Origin: Thiobacillus sp.
GTDB taxonomy: Bacteria; Pseudomonadota; Gammaproteobacteria; Burkholderiales; Thiobacillaceae
Direction of reading: 5' to 3'
DNA length: 33,968 nucleotides
NCBI GenBank assembly: GCA_030692355.1
Contig: JAUYCF010000067.1
Span: 1-33,968 of the forward strand
A model generated the notes under the pieces. It did no database searches, was not told where the DNA came from, and was given only the letters and a program-made list of their open reading frames with translations. Of the stretch, positions 10,038 to 20,253 are shown piece by piece. Both the position numbers and the translations under genes were made by a program. How positions within the stretch are numbered: the first letter of the stretch is position 1; the number at the start of each line of letters is the position of its first letter.

Positions 10038-11228
10038 ATGATGCTGACAAAATTTTTGCCCTACCTGATTGCCGAGTCCACGCCCCTGAGCATGGGCGAG
10101 AAATTGCGCGCCACCTTGGGCGCCTTTTTCGCCACGCTGGTCGTCGGCCTGGTCAGCAGCCAGTTTCTGCAAGGCAGCGGGCTGCATATCATGGTCACTT
10201 CCATGGGCGCTTCGGCGGTGCTGCTGTTCGCCGCGCCCCATAGCCCGCTCACCCAACCCTGGCCGCTGATTGGCGGGCACCTGATTTCCGCCTTCATCGG
10301 GGTTGCCTGCGCCATGCTGGTGCCGGATTTGTGGGCGGCCACCGCGCTGGCGGTTTCCCTCTCCATCCTGGCCATGCATCTCACCCACAGCCTGCATCCG
10401 CCGGGCGGCGCCATCGCCTTGATGGCCGTGCTGGGCAGGGACCATGGCATCGCCAGCGATTTTTCCTTCGTGCTCGCACCGGTGGGACTCAATGCCCTGC
10501 TGATGCTGGTCATGGCGCTGGTCATCAACAACCTGTTCGGGCGCCGCTATCCCGCTCGCGCTTATCCGGCCCGGGACACGAAGCATCGGCACGACGATCC
10601 CAGGCCCCTCGACCGCATCGGCATCGACAAGAACGATTTGCACCAGGCTTTGCGCGACATGGATGTGTACCTTGACGTCAGCGAGGCGGACCTGAAGCAG
10701 GTTTACCGCCGGGCCGGCATGCATGCCTACCAGCGCAAGATGGGAGAAATCACCTGTGGCGACATCATGTCGCGCGACGTCATCTCGGTCGATTTCGGCA
10801 CGGAACTGGAAGAGGCCTGGGCGCAACTGCGCCTCCACAAGATCGGCGCCATCCCGGTTGTGGACAAGGCGCGGCGGGTGATCGGCATCATCTCGCTGGT
10901 GGATTTTCTCAAACGCGCCAACCTCAAGACCTATGAAACCTTCGAGGACAAGCTGGTCAAGTTCATCCGCCGTACGCCCGGCGTCACCTCGGAAAAGCCG
11001 GAAGTCGTCGGCCAGATCATGGCCACGCCTGCAGTCACGGCGCCCGAGGATATGCATATCGTGGAACTGGTGCCCCTGCTCTCCGATCACGGTCTGCACC
11101 ATATCCCCATTGTCAACGCCGAGCAGCGACTGGTGGGAATGGTCACCCAGTCCGACCTGATCGCGGCGCTCTATGCTGGCGGCAGCCGGCCTGAAGGAGC
11201 GATGCCCGTCATTCCATCGATCACCTGA
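10038..11228 (+). CDS. HPP family membrane protein with two CBS domains
   Basis: A 396-aa inner-membrane protein. The first about 175 residues contain four or five hydrophobic helices and the family hallmark L-H-P-P-G-G-A-I-A-L-M. Two CBS domains follow, about residues 240-300 (starting D-I-M-S-R-D-V) and 325-385 (Q-I-M-A-T-P-A-V). CBS pairs usually bind adenine nucleotides. HPP proteins have been linked to nitrite transport in chloroplasts and cyanobacteria, but the substrate here is unknown. Two adjacent ATGs at 10038 and 10041 are possible starts, with no strong RBS. Confidence 0.88.
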   Translation: MMLTKFLPYLIAESTPLSMGEKLRATLGAFFATLVVGLVSSQFLQGSGLHIMVTSMGASAVLLFAAPHSPLTQPWPLIGGHLISAFIGVACAMLVPDLWAATALAVSLSILAMHLTHSLHPPGGAIALMAVLGRDHGIASDFSFVLAPVGLNALLMLVMALVINNLFGRRYPARAYPARDTKHRHDDPRPLDRIGIDKNDLHQALRDMDVYLDVSEADLKQVYRRAGMHAYQRKMGEITCGDIMSRDVISVDFGTELEEAWAQLRLHKIGAIPVVDKARRVIGIISLVDFLKRANLKTYETFEDKLVKFIRRTPGVTSEKPEVVGQIMATPAVTAPEDMHIVELVPLLSDHGLHHIPIVNAEQRLVGMVTQSDLIAALYAGGSRPEGAMPVIPSIT

Positions 11229-11305
11229 CGGTCTTCGGCAGACAGCTCCGCCGCCCCTGCCCATGGCCGGCTTCGCGGCTAATATAACGATTTCCGGGAG
11301 ATCCA

Positions 11306-11767
11306 ATGAACAAGCTTCTGCCGATCGCGGTGCTCGCCGTCGCCGCTTATTTCGCGTTTGCCCCGGGTCCCGACACGCCGGAAAGCCGTCAGGCAGCAGG
11401 CCTGCCCATGGTGTCTTCGACAGCGCCTGACGGTAACGATGCCGCCATCGAAAACGCCTTCTCCAACCGCCTTGGCAGCCAGCTGGTTGAAGGGAAGGGA
11501 ACGGTGGTGAAAATGCTGGCGGACGACAACGACGGCAGCCGGCATCAGCGCTTCATCGTCCGGCTGGATTCCGGGCGGACGCTGCTGATAGCGCACAATA
11601 TCGATCTGGCACCGCGCATCGACGGGCTACGCACGGGAGACACGGTGGCCTTTTACGGCGAGTACGAATGGAATTCGAAGGGTGGCGTGATTCACTGGAC
11701 GCATCACGATCCACAGGGTCGTCACCCCGCGGGCTGGATCAGGCACGATGGGCGGACTTATCAGTGA
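11306..11767 (+). CDS. DUF3465 family secreted protein
   Basis: A 153-aa protein with an N-terminal hydrophobic segment (L-L-P-I-A-V-L-A-V-A-A-Y-F-A-F-A) that is a signal peptide or membrane anchor. The mature part has the DUF3465 pattern: G-K-G-T-V-V-K, H-Q-R-F-I-V-R-L, L-L-I-A-H-N-I-D-L-A-P-R, and I-H-W-T-H-H-D-P at the end. The fold is likely a small OB-like beta barrel. No enzyme function is known to me. The RBS GGGAG lies just before ATG 11306. It may be co-transcribed with the HPP-CBS gene 77 bp upstream. Confidence 0.85.
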   Translation: MNKLLPIAVLAVAAYFAFAPGPDTPESRQAAGLPMVSSTAPDGNDAAIENAFSNRLGSQLVEGKGTVVKMLADDNDGSRHQRFIVRLDSGRTLLIAHNIDLAPRIDGLRTGDTVAFYGEYEWNSKGGVIHWTHHDPQGRHPAGWIRHDGRTYQ

Positions 11768-11902
11768 CCGGGAAACGGCTATTGCTGCCGGGCATCACGG
11801 GTTCAATTTTGCAGGCATCCGGAAAACACGGGGCGGATCGGACGCTTTTCCCCGAAGTCCCGCACCTCCGCGCGAGCCGGGCTTGCGGGGCCGGTGCCTG
11901 GG

Positions 11903-12940
11903 CTAAATCGCCGCCAGGATCTTGCGTGCCAGCCGCAGCATCCCGCTGGCCGACAGGTCTTCCGCATGGAAGCTCAGGTCGGTGGCCGAGGGGGCGTAAT
12001 TGCGGGATAGCGACTTCAAATAAGCCGGGTCGTAATGCTGTTCCAGCAGCACGGCCACCAGATCGGGCCAGGCCTGCCGGGTGGCCAGCGCCTGCCAGGC
12101 AGCAACGGTTTCGCTGCCGCGCAGCGCGGTGAGAAAGCCGAGCTGGCGGTTGATCGTCTCCGGGTCGTGCAGAAAGTGCGCGTAGTCTTCGGTCAGCAAC
12201 TGAACCCGTGCGGCCAGCGGTACGTCCAGCCGCAGGCAGGGGCTGGCGTGCATGGCCGCGATCAGCGCAGCGGGCACCCGCAGCGCACCGATCTTCTTGC
12301 TTTCCGATTCGACGAACACGGGTATGGCGGGGTCGAATCCGTTCAGCGCCGACCAGATGGCGCTCTCGAAATTTTTTTGCGACGGCTGGGCTTGCCCCGG
12401 CAGCGCCCCCAGCAGCGAACCGCGATGCGCGGCCAGCGCTTCGAGGTCAAGCACCTGGGCGCCCTCGCTGGCCAGCGCCAGCAGCAGGCGGCTCTTGCCG
12501 CTACCGGTGGGGCCGCTCACCACCCGGTAAGCAAACAGCGCCGGCAGGCGGGCGAGTTCGGCCACCACGTGGCGCCGATAGGCCTTGTAGCCGCCATCGA
12601 GCTGCGTCGCCGCGAAGCCGATTTTTTGCAGGATGTGCGTCAGCGACCCGCTGCGGCTGCCGCCGCGCCAGCAAACCACCAGCGGCCGGTATGACTTCGG
12701 CTTGTCGGCGAACCAGGTGTCCAGATGCAGCGCGATATTGCGCGCCACCAGCGCCGCGCCGATTTTCTTCGCTTCGAACGAGGACACCTGCTTGTACAGC
12801 GTGCCGACGCGCGCGCGTTCGGCGTCGCCCAGCACCGGGAGGTTGATCGCGCCGGGGATGTGGTCTTCGGCGAATTCGCCAGGGGAGCGGACATCGATGA
12901 TCTCATCGAAGGCCGCGAGTTCATCTACGGTGGCGGGCAA
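11903..12940 (-). CDS. mnmH: tRNA 2-selenouridine synthase
   Basis: This enzyme replaces sulfur by selenium at U34 of certain tRNAs via geranyl-thiouridine. An N-terminal rhodanese domain (about residues 1-125) carries the catalytic Cys90 in VVCWRGGSRSGS. A P-loop domain follows (GPTGSGKS at 143-150). The length of 345 aa is slightly short of typical (about 360-370). No ATG exists at the expected N-terminus. TTG 12940 gives the family start (P-A-T-V-D-E-L), and an upstream in-frame CTG is the alternative. The gene requires SelD elsewhere in the genome. Confidence 0.93.
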   Translation of the reverse strand: MPATVDELAAFDEIIDVRSPGEFAEDHIPGAINLPVLGDAERARVGTLYKQVSSFEAKKIGAALVARNIALHLDTWFADKPKSYRPLVVCWRGGSRSGSLTHILQKIGFAATQLDGGYKAYRRHVVAELARLPALFAYRVVSGPTGSGKSRLLLALASEGAQVLDLEALAAHRGSLLGALPGQAQPSQKNFESAIWSALNGFDPAIPVFVESESKKIGALRVPAALIAAMHASPCLRLDVPLAARVQLLTEDYAHFLHDPETINRQLGFLTALRGSETVAAWQALATRQAWPDLVAVLLEQHYDPAYLKSLSRNYAPSATDLSFHAEDLSASGMLRLARKILAAI

Positions 12941-12993
12941 GCTGGGCTCGACTTTCGGGGGAAACAGGGAATAGGTTCAGGTTCCCGCCATTG

Positions 12994-13173
12994 TTACACG
13001 GACGCGCTTGAAAACCGCGTCCGCCAGGCGTGAGTCATCTTGGCTCGGACCACGCCGGTGGCCATTCTGGCGATGTAGGGGGCAACTAACAAAGAGGTCA
13101 TGGCGAACGACAGCACAGTCGCTGCAGCCAGGACAAACGGGACGACCCGGCGCGATGCGCCGGCGTTTGATGC
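12994..13173 (-). other. In-frame continuation of the 57-aa ORF past a TAG, with a transmembrane segment
   Basis: After the TAG at 13176-13174 the same minus-strand frame stays open for 59 more codons to TAA 12996-12994. It contains a clear hydrophobic helix (V-V-P-F-V-L-A-A-A-T-V-L-S-F-A-M-T) and a basic end. Codon use looks coding. No RBS precedes the first internal GTG or ATG. A CGGCGC/GCGCCG hairpin lies between the two parts. It may be a separate small membrane-protein gene, a nonsense-mutated C-terminus or chance. Confidence 0.3.
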
Positions 13174-13347
13174 CTAAACGACTTTAAAGGTCGCGGGTTT
13201 GCGTTCTTCCTCGCGGCGGCTGGTGGCCGTGCGGCGATCTGCCGTGATGTATGCCGGCAACGCAGCATCGCGCGGTGCGACGCGACGGTCACCCAAACGA
13301 CGTTCCAGCGGAATGAACTCAACTTGATAAACAGGAAGGGCCGACAT
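13174..13347 (-). CDS. Small Arg-rich hypothetical protein, 57 aa
   Basis: This small gene has a textbook RBS (AAAGGAG, eight bases before ATG 13347). It encodes 57 residues with E-R-R-L-G-D-R-R and A-D-R-R-T-A-T-S-R-R-E-E-E-R. The spaced G/A-D-R-R repeats look like those in short uncharacterised betaproteobacterial proteins. There is no signal peptide and no cysteine. It lies between mnmH and smpB on the same strand. The strong RBS and GC-biased third positions are the main support; the function is unknown. Confidence 0.6.
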   Translation of the reverse strand: MSALPVYQVEFIPLERRLGDRRVAPRDAALPAYITADRRTATSRREEERKPATFKVV

Positions 13348-13464
13348 GATCTTGCTCCTTTTTGTCGATATCTCAACCCATACTAGTCAGGATGTCGACA
13401 GCCCGCAAGCGCAAATTTGACCGATTGGCAGATTATTTCATCCGTTTGTCGGCGCTGCTTTCAT

Positions 13465-13914
13465 TCACTTATGGGCGCTCCGCACCATGCGTTGTTTTTC
13501 GCGCTCCCACTCGCGGTCTTTTTCGGTCGCGCGCTTGTCGTGCTGTTTTTTGCCTTTGGCCAGGCCGAATTCAAGCTTGACGCGGCCTTTGACGTAGTGC
13601 AAGTCGAGCGGCACCAGGGTGTAGCCGGCGCGTTCGGTCTTGCCGATGAGCTTGTTGATTTCCGCCGCATGCAGCAGCAGCTTGCGCGAGCGCGTGGGGT
13701 CGGGATGGATGTGGGTGGATGCGGTGGACAGCGGGCTGATGTGGCAGCCGATCAGATAGACCGCGCCGTTCTTGACGACCACATAGGCTTCCTTCAGTTG
13801 CACCCGACCCGCGCGAATGGCCTTCACTTCCCAGCCTTCGAGCATGATGCCGGCCTCGAATCGCTCTTCGATGAAATAATCGTGAAAGGCTTTTTTGTTG
13901 TCGACGATGCTCAT
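13465..13914 (-). CDS. smpB: SsrA-binding protein SmpB
   Basis: SmpB binds tmRNA and places it in the A site of stalled ribosomes for trans-translation. The 149-aa protein has the full beta-barrel: [17 protein letters not shown] near the N-terminus, then [10 protein letters not shown], and the basic tail (about residues 125-149) needed for tmRNA accommodation. The ssrA gene is not in this window. It is divergent from ratA, a common arrangement in proteobacteria. Confidence 0.97.
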   Translation of the reverse strand: MSIVDNKKAFHDYFIEERFEAGIMLEGWEVKAIRAGRVQLKEAYVVVKNGAVYLIGCHISPLSTASTHIHPDPTRSRKLLLHAAEINKLIGKTERAGYTLVPLDLHYVKGRVKLEFGLAKGKKQHDKRATEKDREWEREKQRMVRSAHK

Positions 13915-13964
13915 GGCTGACAGCTTGCGTACAATTCTTGATTTTACAAGGCTTTAGGTTAGAG

Positions 13965-14399
13965 ATGGCGCGTGTGCAAAAAAGTGTGCTGGTGGCGCAC
14001 ACCCCGGAACGCATGTTTGAACTGGTGGACCGGGTCGAGGAGTACCCCGCTTTCCTGCCATGGTGCGGCGGCACCGAGTTGAAGTGGCGCGATGAAGCGA
14101 GCACGGTGGCGACGATCCATATCGCCTATATGGGTATCCGCCAGAGCTTCACTACGGAAAACGCCAAAACCCATCCGCGCGAGATGCGGATCACGCTGCA
14201 GGATGGCCCGTTTTCCGAACTGGAAGGCGACTGGTTGTTTTCTCCGCTGGGGGAAGATGCCTGCAAGATCGAATTCCGTCTCGACTATGCGTTTTCGAGC
14301 CGGATGCTGGAAACCCTTCTGGCGCCGGTTTTCAGCCATATCACCAATACCTTCGTCGATGCCTTCGTGCGCCGCGCCGACGAAGTGTATGCCGCATGA
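13965..14399 (+). CDS. ratA: RatA / COQ10-type START-domain protein
   Basis: A 144-aa START-like lipid-binding fold of the polyketide cyclase/COQ10 group. E. coli RatA was described as blocking 70S assembly, but homologues bind coenzyme Q, so the toxin label is uncertain. Visible motifs are [18 protein letters not shown] and [12 protein letters not shown] 13965 is chosen over TTG 13938 because the family begins at A-x-V-x-K-S. It overlaps rnfH by ATGA, so the pair is translationally coupled. Confidence 0.93.
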   Translation: MARVQKSVLVAHTPERMFELVDRVEEYPAFLPWCGGTELKWRDEASTVATIHIAYMGIRQSFTTENAKTHPREMRITLQDGPFSELEGDWLFSPLGEDACKIEFRLDYAFSSRMLETLLAPVFSHITNTFVDAFVRRADEVYAA

Positions 14400-14752
14400 A
14401 CGCAGCCACGATCAACGTTGAAGTCGTCTATGCCCTGCCGGCACGGCAGGCCCTGCTGCGCGTCCGCCTTGCCGAGGGTGCGACGGTGGAAGACGCCATT
14501 CGTGCATCCGGCGTGCTGGAAGCCTTTCCCGAGATCGATCTCACCCGGAACAAGGCCGGGATTTTCAGCAAGCTGGTCAAGCTGGATGAAAAAGTGCGCG
14601 ACCGCGACCGGGTGGAAATCTACCGCCCGCTAATCGCCGATCCCAAGGAAGTGCGCCGCAAGCGCGCGGAAGACGGCAAGGTAACCACCAAGGGCGGCGG
14701 CGAAGCCGCGCCGGGGAAAGTCGCCGAGACGGACAAGCCCCCGGCGGCATGA
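14396..14752 (+). CDS. rnfH: RnfH family ubiquitin-like protein
   Basis: A 118-aa beta-grasp protein of the RnfH/RatB family. The core (about residues 5-85) has [24 protein letters not shown], and [11 protein letters not shown] with the usual ending [10 protein letters not shown] Gly/Ala/Lys-rich disordered tail follows. The role is unknown beyond its steady linkage to ratA. Its ATG overlaps the ratA stop by 4 bases. A strong terminator follows 28 bases after the stop. Confidence 0.93.
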   Translation: MNAATINVEVVYALPARQALLRVRLAEGATVEDAIRASGVLEAFPEIDLTRNKAGIFSKLVKLDEKVRDRDRVEIYRPLIADPKEVRRKRAEDGKVTTKGGGEAAPGKVAETDKPPAA

Positions 14753-14772
14753 GCCGCACTGCCGGGTGCACC

Positions 14773-14812
14773 AAAAAAAAGGCCTTCCGGGTTCAACCCG
14801 GAAGGCCTTTTT
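14773..14812 (+). terminator. Bidirectional terminator between rnfH and the lipoprotein gene
   Basis: A perfect stem pairs 14781-14793 with 14795-14807 (GGCCTTCCGGG core, apex CAA). It is flanked by A8 on the left and T5 on the right. It can terminate transcription from both sides and sits between two convergent genes. Confidence 0.92.
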
Positions 14813-14828
14813 GCCGACGCGGACTAAC

Positions 14829-15164
14829 TTAATTGCCGACTTTGAGCGTCGGGTAGTTGAGCTGGGCCAAGCCTTTCTTGGCATGGTCGCTGGCCAGTTT
14901 GGACTGCTTGATCACCATGTCGCTATCGCTTTTGGCGGCAGCGGCCTCGGCAGCCTTCAGGGCAGCGTCGGCGGTCGTCCATAGCGCATTCTTGGCCTTG
15001 GCATCCTTGACCGCTGCCTGGGCGGCGCTGAGCGCTGCCTGCGCTTCGGCGCTGATGCCGGTCTTGGCCACAGCGGCCGTGTCGGCCGGCTTGGTTTCCG
15101 TACCGGCACAGCCAGACAGGCCCAGCAGGGCGGCGGAAGTCAGGGCAAGCAAAACTTTGGACAT
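14829..15164 (-). CDS. Alanine-rich lipoprotein
   Basis: A 111-aa protein with a lipoprotein signal (L-L-G-L-S-G-C, Cys19 lipidated). The mature part is mostly helical and very rich in Ala, Lys and Asp, with heptad-like spacing. It resembles small alanine-zipper or DUF4398-like envelope lipoproteins. ATG 15164 is preferred because of its GGAG RBS and normal lipobox; upstream in-frame starts would spoil the signal. Probable location is the outer or inner membrane, periplasmic side. No enzyme motif is seen. Confidence 0.85.
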   Translation of the reverse strand: MSKVLLALTSAALLGLSGCAGTETKPADTAAVAKTGISAEAQAALSAAQAAVKDAKAKNALWTTADAALKAAEAAAAKSDSDMVIKQSKLASDHAKKGLAQLNYPTLKVGN

Positions 15165-15337
15165 TGTTTTATCTCCTCGATTGATATGGCGTTCAGGAAT
15201 CGGGTTGTTGGCCGCACATCCTGGCAAGTCGAATGCTGACGCAAAGTTAGCCGCATCGGGTATGGGAGTCAACCGCCAGCCGTGCGATTGGGTTGGTAAA
15301 TTACGACCACGTGCTTGCGGGCGCGGCGATCGCCGGT

Positions 15338-15367
15338 TTGTGCGGGGCAGGGGCGGGCGCGTATAAT
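15338..15367 (+). promoter_or_regulatory. Probable sigma-70 promoter of guaB
   Basis: TATAAT at 15362-15367 matches the -10 consensus. TTGTGC at 15338-15343 is a partial -35 with an 18-bp spacer. It lies 24 bases before the guaB start codon, in the space divergent from the lipoprotein gene. Confidence 0.6.
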
Positions 15368-15382
15368 TCCGCTTTGCGTTAA

Positions 15383-16852
<1,470 letters not shown>

Positions 16853-16990
16853 GATTTAGGATTTAGGAATTAGGGGCTAGGGATTAGGGAAAGTCACGCT
16901 GCGCGTGGCTTTCTTTTTTCCCGGCGCCTAGCTCCTAGCCCTAGCCCTAGCCCTAGCCCTAGCCCCTAGCCCCTAGCCCCTAGCCCCTAA
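16853..16990. repeat. Telomere-like 6-7 bp tandem repeats in two complementary arms
   Basis: The left arm (16853-16889) is a degenerate 7-mer series of the AGGATTT / AGGGATT / AGGGGCT type. The right arm (16927-16990) is CCTAGC repeated about five times, then CCCTAGC three times and CCCTAAA. The arms are roughly reverse complements, so the region could fold as a long cruciform around the guaB terminator. It fills the whole guaB-guaA spacer and ends 3 bases before the guaA ATG. Confidence 0.9.
16890..16919 (+). terminator. Rho-independent terminator of guaB inside the repeat
   Basis: AAAGTCACGC (16890-16899) pairs with GCGTGGCTTT (16903-16912) with one mismatch, followed by C and T6 at 914-919. 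It lies between the two repeat arms. Confidence 0.85.
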
Positions 16991-16993
16991 AAA

Positions 16994-18556
<1,563 letters not shown>

Positions 18557-19108
18557 CGGGCATCCGAAGCGGAAAGAATTTGTTCAGCGCTATCCGTGGC
18601 TTGTCGGTTTTTGACAATCACTTCGGCAACATCGTCAATTGCGCGGATTTTCGGTGGTAAATGATTGATGCCGAAAGGATTTACACCTGTCACTTGTCGG
18701 CGGTTCACGCGTGCAGCGCGAAGATTTGACGGTAAATCTGACGGTGGATTTGTTTTTGAAATCTCGGTGTCTGCATTTACCGTCGCATCCGTGCGGCTTC
18801 AGACGGGGCGCTTATTTGACGGTAGAAAAGTGGGGCATTGGCTGACAGGCAAGTCTGCCGTCAGGCAGCATTGGTCTCATGCGGAATCATCCTGGTCCCA
18901 GGTAGCATTCATAATTCCGGATAAAGTCGCGTCAGCTTGATCCGCGCATCCGAAGTTGTAAATTCCCAGTTAATCTTTTTCAAGCTGTTGTTTCGGCCTC
19001 GCTCCCATGCAGCCACGTCGGCCTTCATGCTCTCTTCATGTTGCCTATTCGGCGGCCAAGGCATTGCCCCTTTTCCAGGATTATTTCTCCGAAAAGGCAG
19101 GCATGCCG
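18557..19108. other. Intergenic region after guaA with repeated TTTGACGGTAAAT boxes
   Basis: No convincing gene was found in 552 bases between guaA and the end of jetD. It is AT-richer than its surroundings. The box ATTTGACGGTAAAT occurs at 18724-18737. A variant follows 12 bases on (18736-18749), a reverse-complement copy lies at 18775-18784, and another direct copy at 18814-18827. An imperfect stem (19060-19076 with 19090-19107) lies directly behind the jetD stop and may end the jet transcript, although no clear T run is seen. Confidence 0.5.
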
Positions 19109-20251
19109 CTACAAAACACCTTCCTGTTCACCCTTGACGTTGTGTTCGCGCATGTAGCCAAGCAGTGCGGACAGGGAATCGGGCAGGGCGTTTTGCGCAA
19201 GTTGCGCGATGCGCGTCTGGTCCCAGGCATTGAGCGCGCTACGGCTGGGCACGCCTTGCAGGGTGGCGATGTCCATATGCCAGGGCTGCCAGTCGAGTCC
19301 GGCGGCTTGCCATAGCGCCCCGGCCTGCAGGGCGATGGCGATGCCGGCGGGGTCGGGGTCGCAGGCGATGGCGGCGGGGGCGGGTGCCAGCGTCAGCAAG
19401 TGCGCGACGGCTTCGCGCCACCAGCCGGGCGGAAAACCGGGCAGCCAGATCATGCCGGCGTCGGCTGCGCGCGTGCGCGCGACGCGCTCGAAGCTGGTGC
19501 GGTTTTCCACCAGATGCCAGCGGGCCGGCGTGCCGTCTGCGGACGTGGCGGCAGCCAGGGTGGTGGGGGTGAGGGCGCAAAAATCGGCGCAGGCGGCGAG
19601 GTCGAGCACGCCTTGGGGCAGGCGCAGGGTGACCGGCGCGGCCACCAGCAGTAAGGGTGTGTGGCGTTCGATTCCCCATGCGGCGAGATCGGTTGCGAGG
19701 GCCAGCCATGCCCATTCGGCGGAGGTGACCGCCTTGGTGGCGCCGCGCGCAAACAGGGCGAAGTCGCGCTGGGTGCCGCTGCGCTGCTCAAGCTGCCAGC
19801 GGGCGAGTGCCGTGGCCAGGTCGGCGCGGGCCAGCGCGGTTTTGGGCGGCAGCGCATCGAGCGCGTCGAGCAGCGGCGTATCCGGCGGCAGGGCGTCGCG
19901 AAGGGTTTGCCAGTTCGCGGCCATCGCATCCGCATCCGCGATGCCGAGCGCTGCGCGCAGGGTGGCGGGTTCCAGAAACTGCACCCGGTACGGCCACCAT
20001 TCCGCGCGTTCGAACTTTTCGGTCAGCACCACCCAGCCGTTATTCAGCAGCCAGTCGAGCAGCGCCTGCGCCAGATTCTGCCGCCCCACGCCCGCGTCGC
20101 CCTTGAGCGTTTCCCAGCGGCTGTCGCCGCCGCGCCTGGCCCAGCGTTTCAGCAGACTCCGCCAGTCGTCGGGCAGGGTGTCGAGCCCGCGCGGCGGCTG
20201 GTCCGAAACGCGCTGCCGCCGGGTTTTGCTCTGTGGGGTGATGCGCAGCAT
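19109..20251 (-). CDS. jetD: Wadjet nuclease subunit JetD (Toprim-like, DUF2220 type)
   Basis: JetD is the endonuclease of Wadjet/MksBEFG systems: it cuts plasmid DNA after the SMC motor has extruded it. The 380-aa protein has an N-terminal winged-helix/arm part (about 1-200) and a C-terminal Toprim-like domain. The metal-binding Glu249 is in L-V-E-N-R-T-S-F and the D-x-D pair Asp298/Asp300 in A-C-D-P-D-P-A-G. All acidic residues are present, so it should be active. Its start lies 2 bases after the jetC stop, so it is the last gene of a tight operon. The exact Wadjet subtype is not assigned. Confidence 0.88.
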   Translation of the reverse strand: MLRITPQSKTRRQRVSDQPPRGLDTLPDDWRSLLKRWARRGGDSRWETLKGDAGVGRQNLAQALLDWLLNNGWVVLTEKFERAEWWPYRVQFLEPATLRAALGIADADAMAANWQTLRDALPPDTPLLDALDALPPKTALARADLATALARWQLEQRSGTQRDFALFARGATKAVTSAEWAWLALATDLAAWGIERHTPLLLVAAPVTLRLPQGVLDLAACADFCALTPTTLAAATSADGTPARWHLVENRTSFERVARTRAADAGMIWLPGFPPGWWREAVAHLLTLAPAPAAIACDPDPAGIAIALQAGALWQAAGLDWQPWHMDIATLQGVPSRSALNAWDQTRIAQLAQNALPDSLSALLGYMREHNVKGEQEGVL

Positions 20252-20253
20252 GG

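Noticed and set aside
16853-16990. CRISPR-like array
   Set aside because: The repeats are 6-7 bp and contiguous, with no spacers and no cas genes nearby.
18665-18940. 91-aa plus-strand ORF after guaA
   Set aside because: No RBS, unlike known proteins, and made mainly of the repeated TGACGGTAAAT boxes.
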